Shown here: positions 8,449 through 14,325 of the stretch, piece after piece | Position numbering within the stretch: the first letter of the stretch is position 1 | Layout: every line of letters begins with the position of its first letter | Origin: Prevotella sp. CAG:1185 | GTDB lineage: Bacteria > Bacteroidota > Bacteroidia > Bacteroidales > Bacteroidaceae | Assembly: GCA_000436695.1 (NCBI GenBank) | Contig: HF992590.1 | Span: forward strand, 1-14,325 | Direction: 5' to 3' | Length of the DNA: 14,325 nucleotides | Translations under genes and position numbers: made by a program | The notes under the pieces: generated by a model | Databases searched by the model: none | The model's input: the letters and a program-made list of their open reading frames with translations, nothing else | What the model was told of the DNA's origin: nothing

Positions 8449-9363
8449 TCAGCTGCGTCCGGCTATGATTTCTGTCATGGCTCTGACTTTGCCATCGAGA
8501 TAATTCACAAAGCCGTCGTCGCCAAGCACCTCTATGTCGTCAAAAAGTCCCAACACAAACCGTCCTATGCCGGCATAGCTGCATACGGGCATGTCGAGCC
8601 TGTGCCGGCCGTCTTTATCAGCCGTTATGTAAGCCTCGGCGGCAGGATATTCCTCCTTAAGAACATTATAGGACAACTGCCCAAGAAGCATGCTCACGGG
8701 CATCTGCTCTTCGCCGCTGAACATGAATATGTCGGTGTACATTTCGCGGTGGCGGTCTTCAAAAGCCCACTCTGAGTCGAGCAGCTCTGCCTCCTGCATA
8801 CGGCTCACCTTGAAGGTCTTGTTTAGTTTCGATGACGGTTCGTAGCAGCGCACCTCGTTGTTGTTGTTCATCAGTCTGAACGGCTCAACGAGCCTGTCTT
8901 TCGTCGTGCGGCTGTGAGGCGACGCATAGCCGTGTATCACCACCTGGCGCTTGAGCTTTATGGCATCGTACAGCACACCTATATTATACACCTTCTGCTC
9001 GCGCAGCTCGTCGTTGTTGATTATGTCGAAATCATAAAACCTCTCAAGTTTCTTCGTCAGGTTGTCGGCAAGCACGTCGCACTGCCCTGCCTTCTCGAGC
9101 AGCCGCCTTATCAGCACGGCCTCTTCCTCGGTGATTGATATGCGCTCAATCACCTTGTTGAAGAAAGGCGAGTTGCGGTCTATGCAGTAGCAGTTGCCGT
9201 GCTTGTAGACCTTGAATCCGCTGTCGCGGAAGAACTCGAGATAATAGTAAAGGTTGCGGCGCGATATGCCCACCTTGTCGCAGAGCCGCTCAACGGTGTA
9301 GGTGCGGTTCTCGGTGAGCAGCTGCAGCAGATACAGCTCGCGCTCAAGTTTGTCATGTCGCAT
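8449..9363 (-). CDS. HTH/WYL-domain transcriptional regulator
   Basis: Predicted DNA-binding regulator with a ligand-sensing WYL domain, a family known to respond to nucleic-acid or nucleotide signals in several bacteria. The start is taken at 9363 (MRHDKLERELYLLQLL), giving 304 residues. The frame stays open to an ATG at 9465, but the extra 34 residues are low-quality (MPMPVRGRCYFLCAG) and lie before the usual DeoR/HTH_11 winged-helix start. In this numbering, the winged helix covers about residues 5-60 (YTVERLCDKVGISRRNLYYY), the WYL domain about 135-195 (VVIHGYASPHSRTTKDRLVE, then KTFKVSRM), and a WCX-like C-terminal part about 208-300. It lies 114 bases downstream of rnhB on the same strand and could be cotranscribed. 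The regulated genes are unknown; nothing nearby looks like an obvious defence cassette. Confidence 0.85.
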   Translation of the reverse strand: MRHDKLERELYLLQLLTENRTYTVERLCDKVGISRRNLYYYLEFFRDSGFKVYKHGNCYCIDRNSPFFNKVIERISITEEEAVLIRRLLEKAGQCDVLADNLTKKLERFYDFDIINNDELREQKVYNIGVLYDAIKLKRQVVIHGYASPHSRTTKDRLVEPFRLMNNNNEVRCYEPSSKLNKTFKVSRMQEAELLDSEWAFEDRHREMYTDIFMFSGEEQMPVSMLLGQLSYNVLKEEYPAAEAYITADKDGRHRLDMPVCSYAGIGRFVLGLFDDIEVLGDDGFVNYLDGKVRAMTEIIAGRS

Positions 9364-9431
9364 GGTGTATGTCTTTCGGTTAGATATGGCGGCCCCAGGG
9401 CCAACAGTATTATCAGTAATGCCCGCGCATA

Positions 9432-9457
9432 AAAAATAACAACGCCCTCGCACGGGC
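9432..9457 (-). terminator. Weak candidate terminator after rnhB
   Basis: On the - strand, GCCC (9454-9457) pairs with GGGC (9444-9447) around a 6-base loop, and an AT-rich tract with six T (9431-9436 complement) follows a few bases later. Only four base pairs are certain, so it may not terminate efficiently and the downstream WYL gene could still be read from the rnhB promoter. Confidence 0.25.
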
Positions 9458-9477
9458 ATAGGCACAAGGCGCCGGCG

Positions 9478-10083
9478 TCAGAGCAGCCTGAACGTCTTGC
9501 GGTGATATGGCGTTATGCCGTGCTCGGCTATGGCCTGGCGGTGCTTCTTGGTGGGATATCCCTTGTTCGACTTCCAGTCATATTGCGGATATTCTTCCGC
9601 CAGACGGTCCATATAGTCGTCACGATAAGTCTTAGCGAGAATGCTCGCCGCTGCTATCGACATAAACTTTCCGTCGCCCTTCACCACCGTTGTGTAAGGT
9701 ATAAAGTGGTAAGGCTTAAAGCGGTTGCCGTCAACGATTATGGCCTCGGGGCGCACCTTCAGCTGGTCTAATGCCCTGTGCATGGCAAGTATGCTTGCGT
9801 TGAGAATGTTTATCTCGTCAATCTCCTCTGGCGTAACCACGCCCACAGCCCATGCCACGGCGTCGCGCTCAATGATCTTGCGCAGCTCATAACGGCGGTG
9901 GGCCGTAAGCTGTTTAGAGTCGTTAAGGTCGTCGTTCACATAGTCTTCAGGCAGTATCACTGCCGCAGCATAAACGCTTCCGGCAAGACATCCGCGCCCG
10001 GCCTCGTCGCATCCGGCCTCAATGAGTCCTTTGTTTAACGAACTTTTCAGCATCTTTGTTCTTCCTTTTTTATTGTCGGCCAT
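9478..10083 (-). CDS. rnhB: Ribonuclease HII
   Basis: RNase HII cuts the RNA strand of RNA-DNA hybrids and nicks 5' of single ribonucleotides embedded in DNA, starting ribonucleotide excision repair. All four metal-binding acidic residues are present: Asp26 and Glu27 in CDEAGRGCLAG, Asp118 in IIVDGNRF and Asp155 in AKTYRDDYM. The conserved DSKQLTAHRR and FMSIAAASILAKTYRD segments are present too. At 201 residues it is the usual length. The start ATG at 10083 is chosen because the frame is open and codon use stays normal; an internal ATG at 10053 (MLKSSLNKG) would give 191 residues and fits the family start equally well. It lies on the same strand as the WYL gene, 114 bases ahead of it, and diverges from the small + strand gene at 10288. 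Confidence 0.96.
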   Translation of the reverse strand: MADNKKGRTKMLKSSLNKGLIEAGCDEAGRGCLAGSVYAAAVILPEDYVNDDLNDSKQLTAHRRYELRKIIERDAVAWAVGVVTPEEIDEINILNASILAMHRALDQLKVRPEAIIVDGNRFKPYHFIPYTTVVKGDGKFMSIAAASILAKTYRDDYMDRLAEEYPQYDWKSNKGYPTKKHRQAIAEHGITPYHRKTFRLL

Positions 10084-10131
10084 GCCCTTGCATCGTCCTG
10101 CCCTTCAGCAGACTGCACGCAAACGGGCATG
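10081..10131. promoter_or_regulatory. Dyad overlapping the rnhB start codon
   Basis: CATGCCC-TTGC (10081-10091) and GCAA-AC-GGGCATG (10119-10131) form an inverted repeat with an 11-base-pair potential stem broken by a 2-base bulge. The rnhB start codon is inside one arm, so an mRNA hairpin could mask translation from that ATG; the internal ATG at 10053 would be unaffected. The regulatory role is inferred. Confidence 0.35.
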
Positions 10132-10175
10132 GATTTTACACTTATTTAACAGATAACGTTTCAAGTTTGAACTTA

Positions 10176-10185
10176 TTGTGCACAA
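10176..10185. promoter_or_regulatory. Perfect 10-base palindrome in the divergent promoter region
   Basis: TTGTGCACAA is a perfect palindrome in the 204-base gap between rnhB and the divergent small gene. Its position suits a regulator site, but a 10-base palindrome can occur by chance and no second copy was seen. Confidence 0.25.
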
Positions 10186-10287
10186 ACATGCATTTATTTT
10201 GCATTCGGAAAGCAACGCCAAAATGCGGCTGCCAACCATGAATTACATAGTTACAACGAAACAATAAACACTTAAAACATAACGATT

Positions 10288-10578
10288 ATGGAAAAGCAAA
10301 TAGCACTCGGACAGACAGGTCAGACTTACGGACGACTGGCAGCGATAATCAAGAAGGCTGCCCACATAGCCGGCGCACCGCTCAGACTGCTCGGCAGATA
10401 TTATTCACTTGTGCTTGAACGCGACGTTGACATGAGGCAGACCAAGGCCATAACCGAAGCCCAGCTCGCGTTTTTTGCAACCGTAATGCCTGCCGACATG
10501 CACATTCTGCTGCATGTGGCAGCCTGCGCATGGTTTATATTCGCGCTGAAAAAATGCCGCTCGGTGATGAAAGAATAA
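10288..10578 (+). CDS. Hypothetical small protein with probable C-terminal membrane segment
   Basis: A 96-residue open frame that I do not recognise. It is supported by an ATG after an A-rich leader (AAAACATAACGATT), codon use like its neighbours, and a sensible composition: basic N-terminal half (IIKKAAHIAG, RLLGRYYSLV), a charged middle (LERDVDMRQTK), and a hydrophobic stretch at about 61-87 ending AWFIFALKKCRSVMKE that could be one membrane helix with a positive cytoplasmic end. No signal peptide or catalytic motif is seen. It diverges from rnhB, and just after its stop lies the second copy of the 17-base repeat. The opposite strand has overlapping frames of similar length, but they lack a sensible leader and composition. 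Confidence 0.6.
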   Translation: MEKQIALGQTGQTYGRLAAIIKKAAHIAGAPLRLLGRYYSLVLERDVDMRQTKAITEAQLAFFATVMPADMHILLHVAACAWFIFALKKCRSVMKE

Positions 10579-10580
10579 GC

Positions 10581-10610
10581 ATAATAATGCCTCAACAACC
10601 GACATATTAT
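10581..10610. repeat. Second copy of the 17-base direct repeat, within a dyad
   Basis: ATAATAATGCCTCAACA at 10581-10597 is identical to 7046-7062 and starts two bases after the small gene's stop codon. Here too the first nine bases pair with a downstream segment, CATATTAT (10603-10610), with one bulged base, leaving CCTCAACA in the loop. It may serve as the 3' end hairpin of the small gene, or be one end of a mobile unit. Confidence 0.5.
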
Positions 10611-10735
10611 ACGTATCATTGTCTGGACATGCTTTACAAAGACATTCAAAGTTATTAATCATACCAGAATAAAGAACGGTGTGGATAATAATCATGAAGG
10701 ATTATATTTTAGCATTATACACGTTTTACCATAAT

Positions 10736-10804
10736 AAAAAAAATCCGGACAACATGCAACACTACCATTTTCAGAATGGCTAAAGTTATGCATATTGTCC
10801 GGAT
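10736..10804 (-). terminator. Strong nested-hairpin terminator after sufS
   Basis: Arms 10743-10758 (ATCCGGACAACATGCA) and 10789-10804 (TGCATATTGTCCGGAT) pair over 16 bases with one mismatch. Between them lies a second perfect hairpin, CCATT (10765-10769) with AATGG (10775-10779). Read on the - strand, the structure is followed by eight T (10736-10743), making it a rho-independent terminator 18 bases past the sufS stop. The + side lacks a T run, so it acts mainly for sufS. Confidence 0.85.
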
Positions 10805-10821
10805 GTTATAAGACTATTATG

Positions 10822-12036
10822 TCAGAACATCTTGCTGACACGCTTTATTCCTTCAACAAGAGCGTCAATCTCTTCTGTTGTGTTATACATTGCAAACGAA
10901 GCTCTCACTGTGCCCTGTATGCCAAGACGTATCATAAGGGGCTGGGCGCAATGATGACCGGTGCGGACGGCAATGCCGAGGCGGTCGAGCAGCGTGCCCA
11001 TGTCAAGATGATGAATGTCGCCAACAAGGAACGAAACAACGGCATCTTTATGATCGGCAGTGCCGAAGATTCTCATGCCGTCAATCTCCTGCATCTTCTG
11101 CATGGCGTATTTGGTGAGTTCCTGCTCATGGCGCGATATGTTGTCGATGCCTATCGAATTGATGTAGTCGATGGCTGTGGCAAGGCCGTGAGTGGCAACA
11201 TAGTCGGGCGTTCCTGCCTCAAACTTAAACGGCAGATGCTCAAAGACGGTCTTCTCGAAGCTCACGCTCTCAATCATCTCGCCTCCGCCTTGATACGGCG
11301 GCATGCGGTCGAGCCAGTCTTCCTTTCCGTATAGCACGCCCACGCCTGTAGGGCCGTACATCTTATGACCGCTGAAAGCAAAGAAGTCGCAGTCGATATC
11401 CTGCACGTCAACGGCAAAGTGAGGAGTGCTCTGAGCGCCGTCAACCATAACGGGCACGCCATGCTCATGGGCGATGCGCACAATCTCCTTCACCGGATTA
11501 ACCGTTCCAAGCACGTTGCTAACCTGAGCCACGCTGACAATCTTGGTGCGATCGGTGAACAGTTTCTCATATTCGTCGAGCAGCAGTTCGCCCTTGTCGT
11601 TCATGGGTATCACTTTCAGCGATATGCCCTTACGTGCTGCCTGAAGCTGCCAGGGCACAATGTTAGAGTGGTGTTCCATCACGGACACGATGACTTCGTC
11701 GCCCTCGCTCATAAACTCGTCACAGAACGACGAAACCACAAGGTTAAGGCTCTCGGTGGTTCCGCGCGTGAAGACTATTTCGTTAACCGAACCGGCATTG
11801 ATAAACTTACGCACCTTTTCGCGTGCCTGTTCGTGCAGGTCGGTTGCCTGCTGCGAAAGGTAATGCACGCCGCGGTGCACATTTGCATTGACATTGAGAT
11901 ACTCTTCGCGCATGGCATCAAGCACACACAGCGGCTTCTGTGTAGTAGCCGCATTGTCGAGATATACCAGCGGACGGTCGTAAACCTTACGGCTGAGTAT
12001 CGGAAAGTCCTTTCTTATTTTGGTTACGTCGAACAT
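10822..12036 (-). CDS. sufS: SufS cysteine desulfurase
   Basis: Pyridoxal-phosphate enzyme that takes sulfur from L-cysteine, giving alanine and an enzyme persulfide, and feeds it to the SufBCD scaffold for iron-sulfur cluster assembly in the cytosol. At 404 residues it is the normal length of a group II (SufS/CsdA) enzyme. Visible features are LDNAATTQKP near the N-terminus, EHHSNIVPWQ (about 121-130), VMVDGAQS with Asp199 stacking on the cofactor, the PLP lysine Lys225 in FSGHKMYGPTG, GGGEMI (about 250-255) and the catalytic Cys363 in RTGHHCAQP. Lys225 and Cys363 fall within one residue of the E. coli SufS positions. It follows sufD on the same strand but after an unusually long 315-base gap filled with repeats. 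No SufE or SufU gene is seen within the window. The start at 12036 (MFDVTKIRKDFPIL) is the canonical family start. Confidence 0.97.
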   Translation of the reverse strand: MFDVTKIRKDFPILSRKVYDRPLVYLDNAATTQKPLCVLDAMREEYLNVNANVHRGVHYLSQQATDLHEQAREKVRKFINAGSVNEIVFTRGTTESLNLVVSSFCDEFMSEGDEVIVSVMEHHSNIVPWQLQAARKGISLKVIPMNDKGELLLDEYEKLFTDRTKIVSVAQVSNVLGTVNPVKEIVRIAHEHGVPVMVDGAQSTPHFAVDVQDIDCDFFAFSGHKMYGPTGVGVLYGKEDWLDRMPPYQGGGEMIESVSFEKTVFEHLPFKFEAGTPDYVATHGLATAIDYINSIGIDNISRHEQELTKYAMQKMQEIDGMRIFGTADHKDAVVSFLVGDIHHLDMGTLLDRLGIAVRTGHHCAQPLMIRLGIQGTVRASFAMYNTTEEIDALVEGIKRVSKMF

Positions 12037-12127
12037 TTTTTAGGAGTTAAAGTAGTTAAAGAAGTTAGAGTAGTTAAAGTCAATAGCCTAAATAATTTTA
12101 TACTAAAGTAACGTGGCCAAAGACAAA

Positions 12128-12135
12128 CAAAAATA
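12128..12135 (-). promoter_or_regulatory. Candidate -7 promoter element for sufS (proximal)
   Basis: On the - strand the sequence is TATTTTTG, a full match to the Bacteroidetes TAnnTTTG element, 92 bases before the sufS ATG. At the -33 position there is CTG rather than TTG, so the match is partial. Confidence 0.3.
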
Positions 12136-12295
12136 TTCATTAATTTACAGAAGTCAGAGCAGTTGAAGTATACAAGCCTTAAAGTTTTTTATTGCAAGCA
12201 TTGAAAATATGCAAGTATCCGAGCTTATTTTCAGAATTAGAGCAGCCAAAGCCAAATTCCAGTCAACATTGTTACATAAAGAATGACGACATCAA

Positions 12296-12303
12296 CAAAG
12301 GTA
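12296..12303 (-). promoter_or_regulatory. Candidate -7 promoter element for sufS (distal)
   Basis: On the - strand the sequence is TACCTTTG, a full match to TAnnTTTG, placed right against the inner edge of the inverted-repeat arm next to sufD. No TTTG is found at the expected -33 spacing, which falls inside the arm. If used, the leader of sufS would be about 260 bases. Confidence 0.25.
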
Positions 12304-12351
12304 ATGACTTTAACTACTCTAACTCCTTTAACTACTTCTAACTACCGAATT

Positions 12352-13698
12352 TTACCTGCACAGCTTACATCCCTCGCACTTATTCAGTTCTCCGCGGAAA
12401 CGTTTCTCTACAAGATAATGCAAGCGGTCGCGAAGAGGCTCGAGCTTTATGCGGTCGATAACCTCATTGACGAAGGCAAACTCCAGGAGAAGCTTTGCCT
12501 CCTTCAAACTGATACCGCGCTGACGCATGTAGAACAGAGCCGCGTCGTTGAGCTGACCTACGGTGCTGCCGTGGGCACACTTCACGTCGTCGGCATAAAT
12601 CTCCAGCATAGGCTGGGTGTACATACGCGCCTCCTTGGTGGCACAGAGATTCTGGTTTGTCTCCTGCGAAATGGTCTTCTGAGCGCCGTGACGCACAAGC
12701 ACACGACCTGCGAAGGCTCCCGTTGCGCTGTCGTCAAGCACATATTTATAAAGCTCGTTGCTCGTGCAGTGAGCCACGCTATGGTCTATCAGCGTGTTGT
12801 TGTCAACGTGCTGTTTCTTGTCGGCTATAACGCATCCGCTGAGATTACACTCGGCACCCTCACCTGCAAACACAAGGTCAGTGCGGTTGCGTGTTATTCC
12901 GTTGTGCAGTGTTATTATGTTATGGTTAACCCTGCTGCTGCGCTGCTGCTCAATAAACAGGTTGCTCACGCGCACATTCTTTGCGTGAGTCTCCTCAAGA
13001 CAGTAAAGGTCAAGTCCGGCATTGTCGCCGACATAAGCCTCAATAACTTGGGTTGTAAGGAAATTACGGTCGTCGGCAGCATGGTCGCAGAAGAGCAACT
13101 TGATTTCAGCCCCCTCCTCTACTATTATCAGCACACGACGGTTAACCATCAGGTCGACGTCAGAGCGCAGGATATTGATCACCTGCACGGCCTTGCCTAC
13201 CACAACGCCCTTGGGCACATAAACCAACAGTCCGTCCTGTGCCAGCATAGTGTTGAGAGCCGTTATGCCGTCTTCAGAAGTCTTTGCCAATTTGGCATAA
13301 TATTTCTCAATCAGTTCAGGCCTTTCGGCAGCCACCTTGCCCAGCGAGTCGACAATCACTCCCTCGGGAAGCGGCTGGCCCTTAGGCGTAGATTTACCGT
13401 AGAAGCCGTCGTTCACAATGAAATAGAGCGATGTACTGAGGTTGGGCACGTCGCATCTGAAAGCCTCATACGGATCAACCGGTATGTTCAGACGGTTGAT
13501 GTTAAGTCCGTAGTTAGGTTCAAATAGCGACGGAATGTCGGTGTATTTATATCTCTCGACCTTCTTTGTCGGGAATCCAAGCCGTTTGAAATCCTCGAAC
13601 GCAGCATCACGCACGGCATTGAGCGGCGCCGAGCTGTGTTCGCATATCATGTCGCGACATTGGTTGTAAAGGTCTATATATTGTTTTTCGCTATCCAT
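12352..13698 (-). CDS. sufD: SufD, Fe-S cluster scaffold subunit of SufBCD
   Basis: Structural partner of SufB in the SufBC2D complex, which builds iron-sulfur clusters and takes part in iron acquisition in the cytosol. The protein has 448 residues: a helical N-terminus (YNQCRDMICEHSS), the right-handed beta-helix core at about 155-380, and the C-terminal helical region that contacts SufC (AALFYMRQRGISLKEAKLLL). His376 in DVKCAHGSTVGQLND is the counterpart of the E. coli SufD histidine implicated in cluster assembly, with Cys374 beside it. The C-terminus ends with a CxxCxxC motif (Cys441, Cys444, Cys447 in KCEGCKLCR), which E. coli SufD lacks as far as I know. The start ATG at 13698 gives a plausible N-terminus. 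It lies 95 bases after sufC and 315 bases before sufS. SufB is the paralogue to exclude, but the length, the N-terminus and the position between sufC and sufS favour SufD. Confidence 0.95.
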   Translation of the reverse strand: MDSEKQYIDLYNQCRDMICEHSSAPLNAVRDAAFEDFKRLGFPTKKVERYKYTDIPSLFEPNYGLNINRLNIPVDPYEAFRCDVPNLSTSLYFIVNDGFYGKSTPKGQPLPEGVIVDSLGKVAAERPELIEKYYAKLAKTSEDGITALNTMLAQDGLLVYVPKGVVVGKAVQVINILRSDVDLMVNRRVLIIVEEGAEIKLLFCDHAADDRNFLTTQVIEAYVGDNAGLDLYCLEETHAKNVRVSNLFIEQQRSSRVNHNIITLHNGITRNRTDLVFAGEGAECNLSGCVIADKKQHVDNNTLIDHSVAHCTSNELYKYVLDDSATGAFAGRVLVRHGAQKTISQETNQNLCATKEARMYTQPMLEIYADDVKCAHGSTVGQLNDAALFYMRQRGISLKEAKLLLEFAFVNEVIDRIKLEPLRDRLHYLVEKRFRGELNKCEGCKLCR

Positions 13699-13706
13699 CC
13701 GTTATT

Positions 13707-13790
13707 AATTATGAATTACGAATTAAGAATTATCAAATAAAATTCGGCATCAGCCAATTATAAATTATGAATTGTGAATTATGAATTAAA
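13707..13790. repeat. Two arrays of a 7-base AATTATG-type repeat in the sufC-sufD gap
   Basis: Four units at 13707-13734 (AATTATG, AATTACG, AATTAAG, AATTATC) and five at 13756-13790 (AATTATA, AATTATG, AATTGTG, AATTATG, AATTAAA) run in the same direction, separated by 21 bases. Together they take up most of the 95-base gap between the sufC stop and the sufD start. The function is unknown. The 7-base period with drift and no long spacers excludes CRISPR. Confidence 0.75.
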
Positions 13791-13793
13791 AAA

Positions 13794-14325
13794 TTAATCC
13801 TTATCCACTTCCTCTTTAATCCAGTCGTATCCGCGTGCCTCGATTTCCTTCGACAGCTCCGGACCGGCGGTCTTTACGATGCGTCCCTTGTAGAGCACGT
13901 GAACAATGTCTGGCTTGATGATGTCGAGCAGACGCTCATAGTGAGTGATTACGATGCAGCTCGACTCCGGAGTGCGCAGCTTGTTGACGCCTTCGGCAAC
14001 AATGCGCAGCGCGTCAACGTCGAGGCCTGAGTCTGTCTCATCCAGAATGCTGAGCTTAGGCTCGAGCATTGCCATCTGGAAAATCTCGTTACGCTTCTTC
14101 TCACCACCGCTAAAACCTTCGTTCACAGAGCGGTTAGACAGTTTGCTGTCAAGCTCAACAATCTTTCTCTTCTCGCGCATCAACTTCAGGAAGTCGGCAG
14201 CGTTGAGCGGCTCCTTGCCCTCATACTTGCGCTTCTCGTTTATTGCGGCACGCATGAAGTTGGTCATCGACACGCCCGGAATCTCCACAGGATACTGGAA
14301 CGAGAGGAAGAGTCCTTCGTGTGCT
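13794..14325 (-). CDS. sufC: SufC, Fe-S assembly ATPase, 5' end missing
   Basis: ABC-type ATPase subunit that drives conformational change of SufBCD during cluster assembly. The frame is open to the right edge of the window, so the N-terminus with the Walker A motif lies outside; GTG at 14288 is an internal Val, because the upstream in-frame residues AHEGLFLSFQYP are the family's Q-loop region. Visible motifs, counted from that Val, are the ABC signature SGGEKKR (about 60-66), Walker B with the catalytic acid in LSILDETDSGLD (about 79-90), and the H-loop His in VITHYERLL (about 113-121). The end EARGYDWIKEE is typical of SufC. It comes directly before sufD on the same strand; sufB is expected just beyond the edge. 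Confidence 0.97.
   Translation of the reverse strand, partial: AHEGLFLSFQYPVEIPGVSMTNFMRAAINEKRKYEGKEPLNAADFLKLMREKRKIVELDSKLSNRSVNEGFSGGEKKRNEIFQMAMLEPKLSILDETDSGLDVDALRIVAEGVNKLRTPESSCIVITHYERLLDIIKPDIVHVLYKGRIVKTAGPELSKEIEARGYDWIKEEVDKD

Larger units (their letters stand above)
12037..12351. repeat. Inverted-repeat element filling the sufD-sufS gap
   Basis: No gene is present in this 315-base gap. Arms at 12050-12082 and 12305-12337 are inverted copies of each other, 33 bases with one mismatch, extending weakly outward to about 12043 and 12346. Each arm is built of a 9-base repeat with consensus AGTTAAAGT (four units in the left arm from 12046). Degraded direct copies lie between: about 12152-12169 (AGTCAGAGC, AGTTGAAGT) and about 12236-12253 (AATTAGAGC, AGCCAAAGC). 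The arms lie within about 10 bases of the sufD stop and the sufS start. It looks like a MITE-like or repeat-derived insertion; no target-site duplication was found. Confidence 0.65.

Noticed and set aside
8449..9363. The WYL regulator as the marker of a phage-defence island
   Set aside because: WYL regulators often accompany defence genes, but the neighbours here are rnhB, a lone recombinase and an unknown small protein; no nuclease, toxin or other effector is visible.
9364..9465. Longer start for the WYL regulator at 9465
   Set aside because: It adds 34 residues ahead of the normal winged-helix start, with Cys/Pro-rich sequence overlapping the rnhB-WYL spacer and its weak hairpin.
12043..12082. 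9-base and 7-base repeats in the suf spacers as a CRISPR array
   Set aside because: The units are far too short, drift in sequence and have no unique spacers; no cas gene is present.
10795..12111. Long + strand open frames (179 and 248 codons) opposite sufS
   Set aside because: Both are antisense to the well-supported SufS reading frame and have no leader or domain support.
12283..13527. 414-codon open frame on the + strand opposite sufD
   Set aside because: It covers the sufD coding region with its conserved DVKCAHG motif on the other strand. The product is low in acidic residues and has no known motif; its length follows from sufD codon bias.

Overview
The window reads as a chromosomal piece of a Bacteroidales bacterium, most likely Prevotella-like. 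The evidence is a SusC/SusD outer-membrane pair with Bacteroidetes-type lipoprotein signals, a suf gene order typical of the phylum, little Shine-Dalgarno sequence ahead of starts, and a few matches to the Bacteroidetes -7 promoter motif TAnnTTTG. The family assignment is an inference; no rRNA or other strong taxonomic marker is present.

Region 1 (1-6677, + strand): the 3' part of a polysaccharide-utilisation-type operon. It holds a SusC-like TonB-dependent porin (5' end outside the window), a SusD-like binding lipoprotein and a third surface lipoprotein with two related C-terminal modules and a very basic tail. The three are 24 and 29 bases apart and end at a clear hairpin terminator. No glycoside hydrolase, sigma factor or sensor is visible, so the substrate cannot be named.

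Region 2 (6678-8448): a 588-base gene-free stretch packed with dyads and a short tandem repeat, then a complete lone tyrosine recombinase on the - strand with all catalytic residues. A palindrome and a candidate promoter lie just upstream of it. No other phage, conjugation or cargo genes are seen.

Region 3 (8449-10821): on the - strand, a WYL-domain transcriptional regulator and RNase HII (rnhB); divergently on the + strand, a 96-residue unrecognised small protein with a probable membrane segment. A 17-base sequence just after the small gene exactly repeats one near the recombinase, so the pair flanks about 3.5 kb containing the recombinase.

Region 4 (10822-14325, - strand): the end of the SUF iron-sulfur cluster assembly operon in the order sufC (5' end outside the window), sufD, sufS. 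SufC is the ATPase, SufD its scaffold partner and SufS the cysteine desulfurase that supplies sulfur; sufB would be expected beyond the right edge. The sufD-sufS gap is almost exactly filled by an element with about 33-base inverted arms made of 9-base repeats, and the sufC-sufD gap holds a different array of 7-base repeats. sufS ends at a strong nested-hairpin terminator.

Most of the genes belong to well-known families. The less ordinary material is in the spacers: the dyad-rich zone beside the lone recombinase, the 17-base direct repeats, and the repeat elements inside the suf operon. I found no clear evidence for a wholly new multi-gene system.
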